DNA of 64,000 nucleotides from Rhodopirellula islandica (GTDB lineage: Bacteria; Planctomycetota; Planctomycetia; Pirellulales; Pirellulaceae). The DNA is taken from contig NZ_LECT01000043.1 of NCBI RefSeq assembly GCF_001027925.1, positions 62,001 through 126,000 of the forward strand, read 5' to 3'. Of the stretch, positions 9,076 to 18,800 are shown one piece after another. The translations under genes and the position numbers were made by a program. The first letter of the stretch is position 1. The number at the start of each line of letters is the position of its first letter. The notes below the pieces were generated by a model, which was not told the DNA's origin, did no database searches, and was given only the letters and a program-made list of their open reading frames with translations.

Positions 9076-10329
9076 GTGACCAAGACCATCTTTTTTTCCG
9101 TCGGAGAACCGAGCGGCGACCAACACGCCGCTCGACTGATTCGCCAATTGACGAATCCAGGTGGGCTCGCGATCCAAAACGACGAACGAATCATCTGCCG
9201 CGGTTTCGGCGGCCCATCCATGCTGGCCGCCGGTTGTCGCGTTGACCTGGACCTGACCCGGCACGCTGTCGTCGGAATTGTGGAAGTGCTGCCCAAAATC
9301 CGCGAATTCTTCCGGTTTGCTGACCAAGCCGAGGCCATCTTTCGGTCCGGTTCCGTGGACTCGGTCGTCCTGGTCGACTTCCCCGGCTTCAATTGGCACA
9401 TCGCTAAACGAGCCAAGAAGCACGGCATTCCCGTCCACTACTATTGCCCGCCGCAACTGTGGGCCTGGGGTGCATGGCGAGTCCGCAAAATGAAACGCAC
9501 GGTCGATCATGTCGTCGCAGTGCTGCCGGTCGAAGAGTCGTTCTTCAACCAGCACGCCATTCCCGTCAGCCTGGTTGGGCATCCGTTCTTCGACGCCGTC
9601 GAGGAACAGCAACTCGACACCGCGGTGATGCGACGCTTCCACCAGCAAACTCAATCAGGCGAGCGAATTGTTGCTGTCCTGCCAGGATCTCGCGATCACG
9701 AAGTCCGCTCGAATTTCCCGATCCAGCTCGAGACCATCCGTCGCCTGCACCGTGAATTGAGCGAAACGGGTGAGAACGTGCGATTCGCTGTCGCTGCCTA
9801 CCGAGACAAGCAATGCCTCTGGTGCCGTGAACAACTCACCGAAAATGACACCGACCTGCCGATTGACTTTTACGTGGACTGCACCTCGGAAATCATCGAA
9901 GCAGCGCACTGCGCGATGATGGTCAGCGGCAGCGTCAGCCTCGAACTGCTGGCTCGCGAAACACCCGCGGCGGTGATCTACCGAGTCGGGCGAGTGCTGC
10001 ATGCGGTCGGCAAACGCGTCTTGAAGATCGACAGCGTCACACTCCCCAACCTGATGGCCGGGCGAAAGCTGTATCCCGAATTCATCTCGGTGGGCGACCC
10101 AGCCCCCGCGGTCGATTTCTTGACCGAAACCATGCGAGCGATGCTGCAGGACAGCTTCTACTACGCAAAAACCCGACGCGACCTGCAGCAATTGCGGGAA
10201 AAACACGCGAGCCCGGGAGCGTCCGCCCGAGCGGCTGAACTCCTGCGATCCAAGCTGTTCCAAGCCGCCGACGAAGCACCGGAAAAGAATTCTCACGCAG
10301 TGCAAACCCAAACGCGACGAGCTGCGTAA
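9076..10329 (+). CDS. lpxB: Lipid-A-disaccharide synthase
   Basis: LpxB is a GT19 glycosyltransferase. It joins UDP-diacylglucosamine and lipid X to make the lipid A disaccharide at the inner face of the cytoplasmic membrane. I take the GTG at 9076, giving VTKTIFFSVGEPSGDQHAA, because the family begins just before the GExSGD motif, seen here as GEPSGD. The family segments YYCPPQLWAWGAWRVRKMK, VGHPFFD, VLPGSRDHEV and SGSVSLELLARETPAAVIYR are all present. At 417 residues it is somewhat longer than the E. coli enzyme, mainly from a hydrophilic tail. The gene supports a lipid A-containing outer membrane. A membrane protein of unknown function follows 50 bases downstream and may be co-transcribed. 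Confidence 0.96.
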   Translation: MTKTIFFSVGEPSGDQHAARLIRQLTNPGGLAIQNDERIICRGFGGPSMLAAGCRVDLDLTRHAVVGIVEVLPKIREFFRFADQAEAIFRSGSVDSVVLVDFPGFNWHIAKRAKKHGIPVHYYCPPQLWAWGAWRVRKMKRTVDHVVAVLPVEESFFNQHAIPVSLVGHPFFDAVEEQQLDTAVMRRFHQQTQSGERIVAVLPGSRDHEVRSNFPIQLETIRRLHRELSETGENVRFAVAAYRDKQCLWCREQLTENDTDLPIDFYVDCTSEIIEAAHCAMMVSGSVSLELLARETPAAVIYRVGRVLHAVGKRVLKIDSVTLPNLMAGRKLYPEFISVGDPAPAVDFLTETMRAMLQDSFYYAKTRRDLQQLREKHASPGASARAAELLRSKLFQAADEAPEKNSHAVQTQTRRAA

Positions 10330-10379
10330 CAGCCCGGGTCCATCTCTTCCCGCGGTCCTCTTTTCGTATCCACGCCGAA

Positions 10380-11180
10380 ATGAACCAGCCTGAATCGTCC
10401 AAGTCGTTGTTTTTGGGCGGTGCCGCCAAAGCGACTGCCGCCAATCGCGAAAAAGATGTTCCCAGAATGGGAGCGGAAGCAGGCTACGAAGCGGTTGTCG
10501 TCGAAGATGTCGCTCCCGTTCGCATCAGTGCGTTCATCGGCTTCTTCATCGCAATCGCCAGTTTCACCGCAGCCGTTGGCAAACCAATGCTGGTGCTGCC
10601 CGTCCTGGCGATCGCATTCTGCTTGTTCGCGTTGCGAAAGCACTCTGGGGCCGCCAAACCCGTCGGAACCACGGTTGCCAGAATCGGTCTCGTCCTGGCC
10701 TGCCTGTTTGGGGCGACCGGCTTCTTTGTCCACTATCTGAAATACCGCACCCTTGGCGACCAAGCCGTCTACTTCGCCCAGGAATACCTGGAATTGGCCG
10801 CGAACGGCGAAGAAGCCCTGGCACTGGAACTGCAAAAGTCAGCCCCCAACCGCCAAGTCTCCACGATGAAGCTGGACGCAGCCTACGAGCTCGACCAATC
10901 CGCCCAAGAGCAACTCGACAACTTCCGTGGTGGCGCCTACGCCGACGTTCAAAAGGTCGGCCCGGACATCCAATGGGAACTTGATCGCCGCCCTCGCGTG
11001 TTCCAAAAGTACGGCCGCGAAAAGGTTGACACGTACTGGCGCGACCCCACTGGATCGTTCTCTGGCGTGATCCAAATCGAAATGGAATGGCACCCAACCA
11101 AGGATGACGAATCCGCTGACTGGCAGGTCACGCTGTTCCAAATCGAACGCGAATTGCTCGTCGCCCCGGCCATCCTTTAG
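10380..11180 (+). CDS. Hypothetical membrane protein
   Basis: The 266-residue product was not recognised. The first 45 residues are hydrophilic. Three hydrophobic segments follow at about residues 50-66, 70-86 and 98-122 (for example ISAFIGFFIAIASFTAA and LVLACLFGATGFFVHYL). The remaining 140 residues are soluble, charged and fold-like, with many Tyr, Trp and acidic residues, and may be a sensor or binding domain. It starts with ATG 50 bases after lpxB and may share its transcript, which would hint at an envelope role. That is inference only. Confidence 0.8.
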   Translation: MNQPESSKSLFLGGAAKATAANREKDVPRMGAEAGYEAVVVEDVAPVRISAFIGFFIAIASFTAAVGKPMLVLPVLAIAFCLFALRKHSGAAKPVGTTVARIGLVLACLFGATGFFVHYLKYRTLGDQAVYFAQEYLELAANGEEALALELQKSAPNRQVSTMKLDAAYELDQSAQEQLDNFRGGAYADVQKVGPDIQWELDRRPRVFQKYGREKVDTYWRDPTGSFSGVIQIEMEWHPTKDDESADWQVTLFQIERELLVAPAIL

Positions 11181-11673
11181 CGACCACGTCCTGGCAACCT
11201 TCCAGGCCCTCACGCCCCCGTCCGATGGGCTCCCAAGCCGTCGACCATTGAAAAAGAAACCCCGACGCGTCAGCAAAGAACGACTTCGCTATCCCCACGA
11301 CAGCCCCACCTGGGGCGATGTTGGGGAGTTTCGCCCGCAACGAGGTCGTGTGGTTTCTAAACGCCGAGCTCGTCACATCTCGAGAACCCCGCCCGTGAAG
11401 AGGTCGGGCAGTTTTTTGGTGCTGCGTTTCGGCGAATTTTCACATTTCACACCTCCCCCGAAACGAACTTTGGGACAGATGTCGAGCGACGCCGTTCAGG
11501 CGTACGCAAGGGAGGGGGCCGCGCATGGGAAGCAGTCGGAAAGCGAGCACTCCAGTCGGAATTCCGGACGCATTTGACGAACCAGATCAGATTGGGGTGG
11601 CGTCGAAATGGCGGCAGTGCCTACGACCAAGCATCAGGTCGTCTTCCTAGCCGCTTGCCCTTTGACGTTCACT
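11181..11673. other. Intergenic region with dispersed-repeat sequence
   Basis: No gene is convincing in this 493-base gap. It holds a possible weak terminator (stem GCCCG 11391-11395 with CGGGC 11405-11409, followed by six T at 11412-11417). It also holds a repeat core at 11452-11533 that recurs near 33594. A stretch near 11259 (CCCGACGCGTCAGC) resembles one near 14600. Confidence 0.6.
11452..11533. repeat. Dispersed intergenic repeat, copy A
   Basis: About 82 bases match 33594-33674 closely, including CGACGCCGTTCAGGCGTACG and GGGAGGGGGCCG. Weaker similarity extends about 65 bases upstream in both copies. Both copies are intergenic. It contains no open frame of note and no transposase is nearby. 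Confidence 0.75.
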
Positions 11674-12339
11674 ATGCCAGCTCGATCCACCGCTCTCATT
11701 TGCACCGTTTCATCGTTGCTGATTTCCGGATTGCTCCTGACCACCCAAACCGGTTGCTTGGGGCTGATGGCCAATCTGATGCACGCCGTCGGGGCGGACC
11801 AAGTGCCCGCGGAATGTGAGCTGCTCAAGGATTCCAAGGTTGCTGTCGTGACCTTCACCGATCGCAGCCAGTACAGCGAAGACATCGCTGCTCGGACCCT
11901 GTCACGTAAAGTCAGTGACATCCTGCTGAACAAAATCAAAGACATCCGCTTGGTTCGCGAAGACGAAATCCAAGAGTTTCGCGACACACACGGCTGGGAA
12001 AACTCGGACTTCCTCGACATCGGCAAGGGGGTCGAAGCGGACAAGGTCCTGGCCATTGAACTGACCGGCATGAAGCTCCGCGAAGGAGCAACGTTGTATC
12101 GCGGGTCCGCAGCGGTAACGTTGACGGTTCTGGACGTTGAAACCGAAGCCGTCGTCTTCCGCAAAGAAATCGATGAATTCATGTTCCCTGCGACCGCGGG
12201 ACAGTACACCAGCGAAACCACGGAATCCAAGTTCCGCAAGCTGTACTTGCAGATGCTCGCCGAACGCATCGGCCGTGTCTTCCACCCGTACGATTTCGCG
12301 GACACCATTGCGATGGACGGCAAAATCGCCAGTCAGTGA
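11674..12339 (+). CDS. Putative lipoprotein, function unknown
   Basis: The product has 221 residues from the ATG at 11674. It begins with a hydrophobic signal (ALICTVSSLLISGLLL) ending in a lipobox-like TQTGC, so it is likely a lipid-anchored periplasmic protein. The mature part has the style of TolB-N/CsgG-like lipoproteins: KVAVVTFTDRSQYSEDIAAR, then a conserved-looking DILLNKIKDIRLVREDEI, then ADKVLAIELTGMKL. I assign no specific function. An in-frame upstream extension in the open frame lacks a signal peptide, so I rejected it. It precedes lpdA by 170 bases. Confidence 0.85.
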   Translation: MPARSTALICTVSSLLISGLLLTTQTGCLGLMANLMHAVGADQVPAECELLKDSKVAVVTFTDRSQYSEDIAARTLSRKVSDILLNKIKDIRLVREDEIQEFRDTHGWENSDFLDIGKGVEADKVLAIELTGMKLREGATLYRGSAAVTLTVLDVETEAVVFRKEIDEFMFPATAGQYTSETTESKFRKLYLQMLAERIGRVFHPYDFADTIAMDGKIASQ

Positions 12340-12509
12340 GCCTCACGGGCAAGATCCTGATGCTTGGCCCAACTGGTTCCTGACCGACCGACGCGGACAG
12401 CCCTTTGTCTCTGCAAAGCAACGGCGCTCCGGTCGACAAACTGCTTGGCGTATCTGACAATTCATCTTGATTTGTCACGATTCTCGACCCGCACTCCAAC
12501 TCAATTGCT

Positions 12510-13934
12510 ATGAAAACGGCTCGTCACGAACTCGTCATTTTGGGCGGTGGCCCAGCCGGTTACGTCGCTGCCATTCGCGCTGCTCAACTGGGCATCGACG
12601 TTGCCTGCATCGACGACAACCCTCGCTTCGGCGGGACTTGTGTCCGAGTCGGCTGCATCCCCAGCAAAGCACTGCTGGAATCCAGCCACTTGTACGAAGA
12701 AGCCCAACACAAATTTGCTGACCATGGGCTGAACGTCGGCAAGCTGGAGTTGGACCTCAGCGTGATGATGAAACGCAAAGAGAAAATCGTCGAGTCGCTG
12801 ACCGGTGGCATCGACATGCTCTTCAACCGCCGTGGCGTGACCGCTTACCACGGCCGAGGCATCCTTCGCGACGCAGAAACCGTCGAGATCACGCCCAGCG
12901 AAGGGGCCGCCGACGATCAACCGACCTTGGTCTCGGCCGATCAAATCATGCTCTGCCCCGGCAGCGTGCCTGCCCAGCTGCCGTTCGTGGAAGAAGACGG
13001 CGATCTCGTTGGCAACAGCACCGCTGCACTCTCCTACCCCGAAGTCCCAGAAGAATTGGTCGTCATCGGCGGCGGTTACATCGGCCTGGAACTCGGCAGC
13101 GTTTGGAATCGCTTGGGCAGCCACGTCGTTGTCTTGGAAGCCTTTGACCGAATCATGCCAGGGCTCGATAAAGAGATGGCCACCTTGGCTCATCGCAGCT
13201 TCAAAAAACAAGGCATGGACATTCGCACCGGAACCTTTGTCGCCTCCGCCAAAGTGGATCCCAACCCGGGCGACAAGAAACCCTGTGTCGTTGAAATCAA
13301 AGACGGCGATCCGATTCGCTGCGACCGAGTCCTGCTCGCGACCGGGCGTGCTCCCGCGACCAAGAATCTGGGACTCGAAAACGCGGGCGTGAAATTGGAT
13401 GAGCGTGGCTTCATCCAAGTCAACCATCAGTTCGAAACCTCCGTTCCTGGCATCTACGCCATCGGCGATTGCATCGGAGGCGCCATGCTGGCTCACAAAG
13501 CGATGGAAGAAGGCGTCGTCTGCGTCGAACAGATGGCCGGGATCGCTTCGGAAATGAACTACGAAGTCATCCCCGCGATCGTCTTCACTCATCCCGAAAT
13601 CGCGATGGTCGGCAAAACCGAAGAAGAACTCAAGGAAGCCGGCATCGACTACAAAAAGGGTGTTTGCCCTCTGGGTGCCAACGGACGCGCCCGGACGCTG
13701 GGTGACATTGACGGCCGCGTCAAAGTCCTGGCGGACGCCACGACAGACCGAGTCCTCGGCGTGCACATCATCGGCCCGCGTGCCGGTGACATGATCGCCG
13801 AAGCCGCTGCGGCCATGGAATTTGGTGCCAGCAGCGAAGACATCGTGCACACTTGCCACGCTCACCCGACGTTGTCCGAAGCGGTGCACGAAGCCGCGAT
13901 GGCCATCGACGACCGAGCGATCCACACGGCGTGA
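12510..13934 (+). CDS. lpdA: Dihydrolipoyl dehydrogenase
   Basis: This FAD enzyme (E3 component) reoxidises dihydrolipoamide for 2-oxoacid dehydrogenase or glycine cleavage complexes. The 474-residue length is normal. The N-terminal FAD motif is GGGPAG (residues 12-17). The redox disulfide is in GGTCVRVGCIPSK (Cys44 and Cys49). The NAD-binding motif is GGGYIGLELGSVW, the second FAD motif is IYAIGDCIGGAMLAHKA, and the C-terminal base is in HAHPTLSEAVHEA. No E1 or E2 gene is adjacent. The phosphatase gene that follows begins inside its stop codon (GTGA overlap at 13931-13934), so the two are translationally coupled. Confidence 0.97.
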   Translation: MKTARHELVILGGGPAGYVAAIRAAQLGIDVACIDDNPRFGGTCVRVGCIPSKALLESSHLYEEAQHKFADHGLNVGKLELDLSVMMKRKEKIVESLTGGIDMLFNRRGVTAYHGRGILRDAETVEITPSEGAADDQPTLVSADQIMLCPGSVPAQLPFVEEDGDLVGNSTAALSYPEVPEELVVIGGGYIGLELGSVWNRLGSHVVVLEAFDRIMPGLDKEMATLAHRSFKKQGMDIRTGTFVASAKVDPNPGDKKPCVVEIKDGDPIRCDRVLLATGRAPATKNLGLENAGVKLDERGFIQVNHQFETSVPGIYAIGDCIGGAMLAHKAMEEGVVCVEQMAGIASEMNYEVIPAIVFTHPEIAMVGKTEEELKEAGIDYKKGVCPLGANGRARTLGDIDGRVKVLADATTDRVLGVHIIGPRAGDMIAEAAAAMEFGASSEDIVHTCHAHPTLSEAVHEAAMAIDDRAIHTA

Positions 13935-14488
13935 GTGGGCCCACTCAATCCGGATGGCTGAGACGCCTGTACGCCCGCGTCGTGTTCCTCCCGACGCTGT
14001 GGTGGAACATGCTGCTCGGACGGGTCCTCAAGGTTCGCAATTGGTTCGACTGGATCGATCCCTTGGTGATTGTCGGCGCTCGCCCATTCGCTCGCGATGT
14101 CGCGGAACTGGCAAAGCTCAACGTTGGCGGAGTCGTCAACACTTGCGAGGAATACTGCGGCCCGGTCGAGGAGTATGCCAAGCACGGCATCGAACAACTG
14201 CACCTGCCGATCACGGACTTCACTCACCCCAGCCTGCAAGACGTCACGACCGGAGTCGCCTTCATTCAGCGTCATGTTGAAAACGGCAAAGCGGTCTACA
14301 TCCACTGCAAAGCCGGACGGGCTCGCAGCGCCACGATCGCGATCTGCTGGCTGATCGCTCACAAAGGCATGACACCCGACCAAGCCCAAGCGTGGCTCTT
14401 GGAAAAACGACCGCACATCAACCCGCGTCTGACCCAACGACCGGTCGTGCAACAGTTCGCGCGCGAGCTTCAAACCGCCGCCAAATGA
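13931..14488 (+). CDS. PTPMT1-like dual-specificity phosphatase, probable PGP phosphatase
   Basis: The 185-residue protein has the Cys-based phosphatase signature HCKAGRARS (Cys126 nucleophile, Arg132) and a likely general acid Asp96 in ITDFTHP. Its layout closely follows mitochondrial PTPMT1: VIVGARPFARDVAEL, GGVVNTCEEY, GIEQLHLPITDF, VYIHCKAGR. PTPMT1 removes phosphate from phosphatidylglycerophosphate in cardiolipin synthesis, and a mammalian-type PGP phosphatase has been reported from Rhodopirellula baltica. The same role here is likely but inferred. The GTG at 13931 overlaps the lpdA stop by four bases. The N-terminal aromatic, basic stretch (LYARVVFLPTLWWNMLLGR) could bind the membrane. 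Confidence 0.9.
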   Translation: MSGPTQSGWLRRLYARVVFLPTLWWNMLLGRVLKVRNWFDWIDPLVIVGARPFARDVAELAKLNVGGVVNTCEEYCGPVEEYAKHGIEQLHLPITDFTHPSLQDVTTGVAFIQRHVENGKAVYIHCKAGRARSATIAICWLIAHKGMTPDQAQAWLLEKRPHINPRLTQRPVVQQFARELQTAAK

Positions 14489-14844
14489 GCAACCAAAGCG
14501 TCAATGGTGACGGCTTGTCGACTCAGTTCTCAACGACGTTTCAACGCATGTAGGATGGGCACTCTTGCCCGTCCGAGTCGGCCAAGCCCCCCATCACAAC
14601 CCGACGCGTGAGCGAGGGACTCCCCAAGATCCCACGCCGGCCCCATCCGGGGCGAACCCCAGACGACAGCCACCATTCGCGTCACGCTGCTCAACGACAT
14701 CGAACCAAACACGCAAACATTTGGGGACAAATGTTCTACTCTGCAGCGACCTGCCGAACACCGCGTCGGACGATACCGTGCCGTTTTGCCCCTCTTCCTT
14801 CTGTCACGCCATAGAATGACGGGCTCCTTCTGTTTCCCGAATCA
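14489..14844. other. Intergenic region with dispersed hairpins
   Basis: No gene is seen in this 356-base gap. It contains two hairpins related to others in the window. One, at 14557-14570, has GGGCA/TGCCC arms around CTCT and recurs near 60525. The other, at 14717-14736, has a GGGGAC loop and recurs three times near 25.3-25.8 kb. Confidence 0.6.
14717..14736. repeat. GGGGAC-loop hairpin
   Basis: AACATTT and AAATGTT pair perfectly around a GGGGAC loop, followed by CTACTCTG. The same loop and the same following sequence occur at 25355, 25586 and 25817, with different but still largely paired stems. Conserved loop with changed stem pairs suggests that the structure, not only the sequence, is kept. 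Confidence 0.65.
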
Positions 14845-15726
14845 ATGGAGCCCAACGTGTTGAAACGCATTGCCTGCCAATCATGCCTGCTTGCTGCTGT
14901 CATCAGTGCCTCCGTGCTGTCGTACCCTGGATCTGCTTGCGCCGCCGATGGCGTCGACACTCGGTCGAAGTTGACTGTGCAAGCAACGGCTGACTCCAAG
15001 GTCGCCCCCGACAGTGTCACCCTTCGTTTCGCGATTGAATCACGTGAAGAAAAGGTCACCGACGCGGCCCAAAAGACCTCTGAGCAGATCGCTCAAGTCG
15101 TGCAGTTTCTGAAGGACCAAGGGATCGAAGCCAAGGACATTCGGACAGAATCGATTGTCCTTTCACCGATCTACCCACAAGGTCAAAAGGGTCAGTATTC
15201 GAAGCAACGTTCATCGATGCAGGCATCCCAAGGACTCAGCGATCTTTTTGGTGACTCGACACCACAACGAGCGACCCAAACCGAAGCTCCCCAGCCGAGT
15301 GTTCGCGATGAGTTGCAGCAGAACCAACCCATCGGATTTTCCGCCAGCCGCCAACTGACGATCATGGTCCGAAACATCAAGCAGTTTGAAACGGTCTACA
15401 CCGGAATCCTGGAACGCGGAGTCAACTCCATCGCTGGGATCCAGTGGCTGAACTCTGATCAAGTCCAACATCGCCGCGCCGCTCGCATCAAAGCGATTGC
15501 TGCCGCTCGCGAAAAGGCCAACGACATGGCCGGGGCCCTCGATGCCAAGGTCGCTCGCGTGCTAAGCGTTCAGGAAACCTCCCGAGGCTCCGATCCATTC
15601 AGCAACAGCATGCAGTTGTTTGGAACCGAATCATCGGGCAACTCCATCGAAGCTGGCCTGATGACACTCTCCGCATCGGTGCAAGTCGTTTTCGAACTCA
15701 GCGACACCGAGTTCGAAAACGAGTGA
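14845..15726 (+). CDS. SIMPL-domain (DUF541) periplasmic protein
   Basis: The product, up to 293 residues, has a signal peptide (LLAAVISASVLSYPGSACAA) and then a SIMPL/YggE-type domain. Family signs are LTVQATADSKVAPDSVTLRF at the start of the domain, the DQGIEAKDIRTESIVLSPIY segment, and ARIKAIAAAREKANDMAGAL near the end. A low-complexity Gln/Ser/Lys insert (about residues 110-155) interrupts the domain. The start is uncertain: the ATG at 14845 has little in front of it, while the GTG at 14857 has GGAG six bases upstream. Its role is unknown; E. coli YggE has been tied to oxidative stress. It converges with the haem protein gene. Confidence 0.9.
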   Translation: MEPNVLKRIACQSCLLAAVISASVLSYPGSACAADGVDTRSKLTVQATADSKVAPDSVTLRFAIESREEKVTDAAQKTSEQIAQVVQFLKDQGIEAKDIRTESIVLSPIYPQGQKGQYSKQRSSMQASQGLSDLFGDSTPQRATQTEAPQPSVRDELQQNQPIGFSASRQLTIMVRNIKQFETVYTGILERGVNSIAGIQWLNSDQVQHRRAARIKAIAAAREKANDMAGALDAKVARVLSVQETSRGSDPFSNSMQLFGTESSGNSIEAGLMTLSASVQVVFELSDTEFENE

Positions 15727-15736
15727 TCTGTTCATC

Positions 15737-15824
15737 TCAATCCGAGGGCAACGAAACTCGTCAACCGTTTCGTTGATCGCTCAATCCAAGGGTAGCGAAA
15801 CTCGTCAAGAGTTTCGTCGATCGC
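15737..15824. repeat. 44-bp tandem repeat with hairpin in each unit
   Basis: Two adjacent 44-base units (15737-15780 and 15781-15824) share most bases. Each contains an inverted repeat. The second has CGAAACT and AGTTTCG around seven bases; the first has CGAAAC and GTTTCG. They sit between the convergent SIMPL and haem-protein genes, so they may end transcription from either side, although there is no T run. Confidence 0.75.
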
Positions 15825-15866
15825 GGGAAAACCGAAAGTCTTGACGACTTCCGCTACGACGGGAAC

Positions 15867-18800
15867 CTACTTTTCGTCCGGCAACGCCACCTGCGTCGGA
15901 CTTTGCAGGTAGCCGATTAAATCAACCACTTGCTGCTCCGTCATCGGTTGCAGCAAACCGCTAGGCATGGGTGATTGCTCGGTCACGGCCTCCAAATCAA
16001 TGTCGTCGTTTGCCAACACCCAGGTCTGATCCGCGGCGACAATCGTGGTGGTCTGCCGGGTCCGCTGTGTGACCAAGCCCACCAACAATCGCCCATCGGC
16101 CGTCACGATTTTTGTCGCTCGGTAGTCCGCCCCCACGACGGAGTCCGGGTCGATGATGTTATGCAACAAGTAACCAAGATCGCTCCGCTGAGCCCCTGTC
16201 AAATCCGGCCCCACCTTGCCGCCCGTTCCAAACAGTTGATGGCAATTCGCACACGCGGACTGAAACAAGGCCCGCCCGGCCGAAGCATCCGCCTTGGCCA
16301 ACCGCTCGCGTGTCAAGGATTGCATCCAATGCTCGATCTCCTGCTTCCGATCGTCAGGCGTGTCACGGATTCGCCCCCAAACATTCTCGACTCGCTCGGT
16401 CAACTCATCGTTCTCAAGCGAAAGAATCGTCCGCACGTGAGAAGCCGTCAAAATGTCCTTGGGACGCTTCTTCTGCTCAATCGCCGTCAGCAACACGTCC
16501 GCGAAAACGGCTCGGGAACACAGCAACCCCACCACGCCAGAACGGCGCGGGGCTCGAAACCGATTCAGGTTGTCAAGCAACAAACTTCCCACCGCTGGCA
16601 TCTCAATCGTTGACAACGCGGGAGCCAATTTCGCGTTGACGCGTGGATCCTTGATCAAAGGCATTGCCAACCGAACGATGTAGGAATCGGGAATGGCATC
16701 GTCCGTCCCTCTGGTTTCAATCAGCCCTCGAACCGCGGCCAATCGCTCCAGAATATCCGCGTCACCATCGCCCGCGACCGCCGCCATCTCACCAACGCTT
16801 TGGCCTTCGCCGAACAACGTGTTCAACTTACGAAGGGTTTCCGCGTGTTTGGTCTGCAAGTCCTCATGAGCCGCCAACACCGCTTGGAAATCGCCCCAGT
16901 CTTCCGGACGCTCCGCCTTTCGCACTCCCACAATTCCAGCTGACACACCTTCCAAGAACGCATCCGCGCACGCCACGTTGGCTTTGCCATCCAAATCATG
17001 ATCGCCGCGCAGGCGTCGTGTCACCGACGTCACTAAACTCGCAAACACCTTCGGGTGCTGGTCGACTCGTTCGGCCAACGCTCGCGAAATCAGTCGTGTG
17101 GTGGTTGGAATTTGGCATTGCTCCCCGCCAACGAGCAACTCATCGGGGTGCTCGTCCGCGCACGCCATCAACCCGTACCAAATCATCATTCCCTGGTTGT
17201 GATCGTCCGCGTCCTCGATGCCAGAATCCAACTCCGTCAAGAAATCCGCCAACTCACTTCGTAACCCCAACGGCAATCGCTGCAGAATCGACGCGAGCGT
17301 CAATCGCACCGAAGCAACATCGGCCTCCGCATGCTTCAGAAAATCGCTCGCATAAGCACGGTACTCGTCGTACACCTTCTCCTCCGCTGCCACACTCGCC
17401 GAAGTTGGCCCGAACACATCGTCGATCGGCCAATGTTGCGTCATCAAGCGAAAGCACCATGAGCGAACGTGCGGCGACGGATCAGCGACACCTTCAAGCA
17501 AAACCTTGCGAGTCAAACCGCCAGAAACGTTCAGCGTCCATAACATCCGCAAGCGTTGTTGCGGATTGGTTCCCTCGACATCTTTGAATTGTTTCAACAA
17601 CGCCGCGTTCAGTTCGCTGGCGTCGGCACCTCCGGCAACGGCTTCCGCGATTTGCAATCGAGACTGATGCGAAAACCAACGATCGCCCGCCAATTGAAAT
17701 GCGATCGTTTGCTCAACGTTGATTCCGGGTTCGTTCAGCTTTGCAAGCCGATCAGCCACGTCGTCCGGAGTTCCCGCTTCATAGCGAATTTGGAAAACGC
17801 GGCCACTCGACCGGTGAACTCCCGAGTGCTCATGGCACTCGCCCAAGTCCGCCCAATCCAAAACAATCACGTTGCCATCCGGACCCGCGGACAGCTCCAT
17901 CCCGCGGAACCAAACGTCGTCGCTCAGGAACATGTCCTTCTCGTGCTTGCCGACATAACCCGTTCCGTGCGGTTCCAATCGTTCGCGATTCACACGACGT
18001 CCATGGAAATTCAGCGTGTACAGGTCTTCTTGGTATTCCTTCGGCCAAGTCGACTCTTGATAGATCATCATGCCCACGTGAGCGTGCCCGCCCCCGTAGT
18101 CATTGGCGGCCCCGTCACGTGAGTCCTGCCATTTTCCGGAGGTGTCGAAGTGATAGTGATCAGCGTGCTGATCAATCAACTCATAAGCGTTCGGGTTCGG
18201 GTCCAAAGTGAACGGTCGGTGAAGATGAGCCCCGTGAATGCCATGCCACAGATGTCCGTTGACGGTGTTGATGAAAAACAACTCGCCGTTGCGATCGAAA
18301 TCGTGTCCCCAGGGGTTCGTCGTCCCGTGACACAGGACCTCGAAGTGGTGCGTGTCCACGTTGTACCGCCAGATGCCGCCCTCGAGCGCAGTCCGCTCGC
18401 CATCAGGAGTCCCCGGCACTCCAATCCGCCCTGTGCACGATCCACCACAACGCCCGTACAGCCAGCCATCCGGTCCAAAACGCAACCCGTTGGCCAAGTT
18501 GTGATAGTTCTGCTCTGCAATCGTGAACCCGTCCAAGATGACTTGAGGAGCCGAATCTGGAACCGAGTTCGCATCCGCATCCGGCACGAACAACAGTTGT
18601 GGCGGGCACATCAACCACACACCGCCTCGCCCCACCTCGACGCTGGTCAAATGCTGCACCGAGTCTAAAAACACGGATCGTGAATCCGCGACCCCGTCCA
18701 GATTTTCATCCTTGAAGACCAGAACTCGATCGCGTTGATCGTCCCGCCACGACACGCCACGCTGTCCATACGTGTAGTTCTCCGCGACCCACAGCTGCCC

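Noticed and set aside
12501-13925. 474-codon open frame on the minus strand over lpdA
   Set aside because: Antisense shadow of lpdA; no domain, and composition is unlike other proteins in the window.
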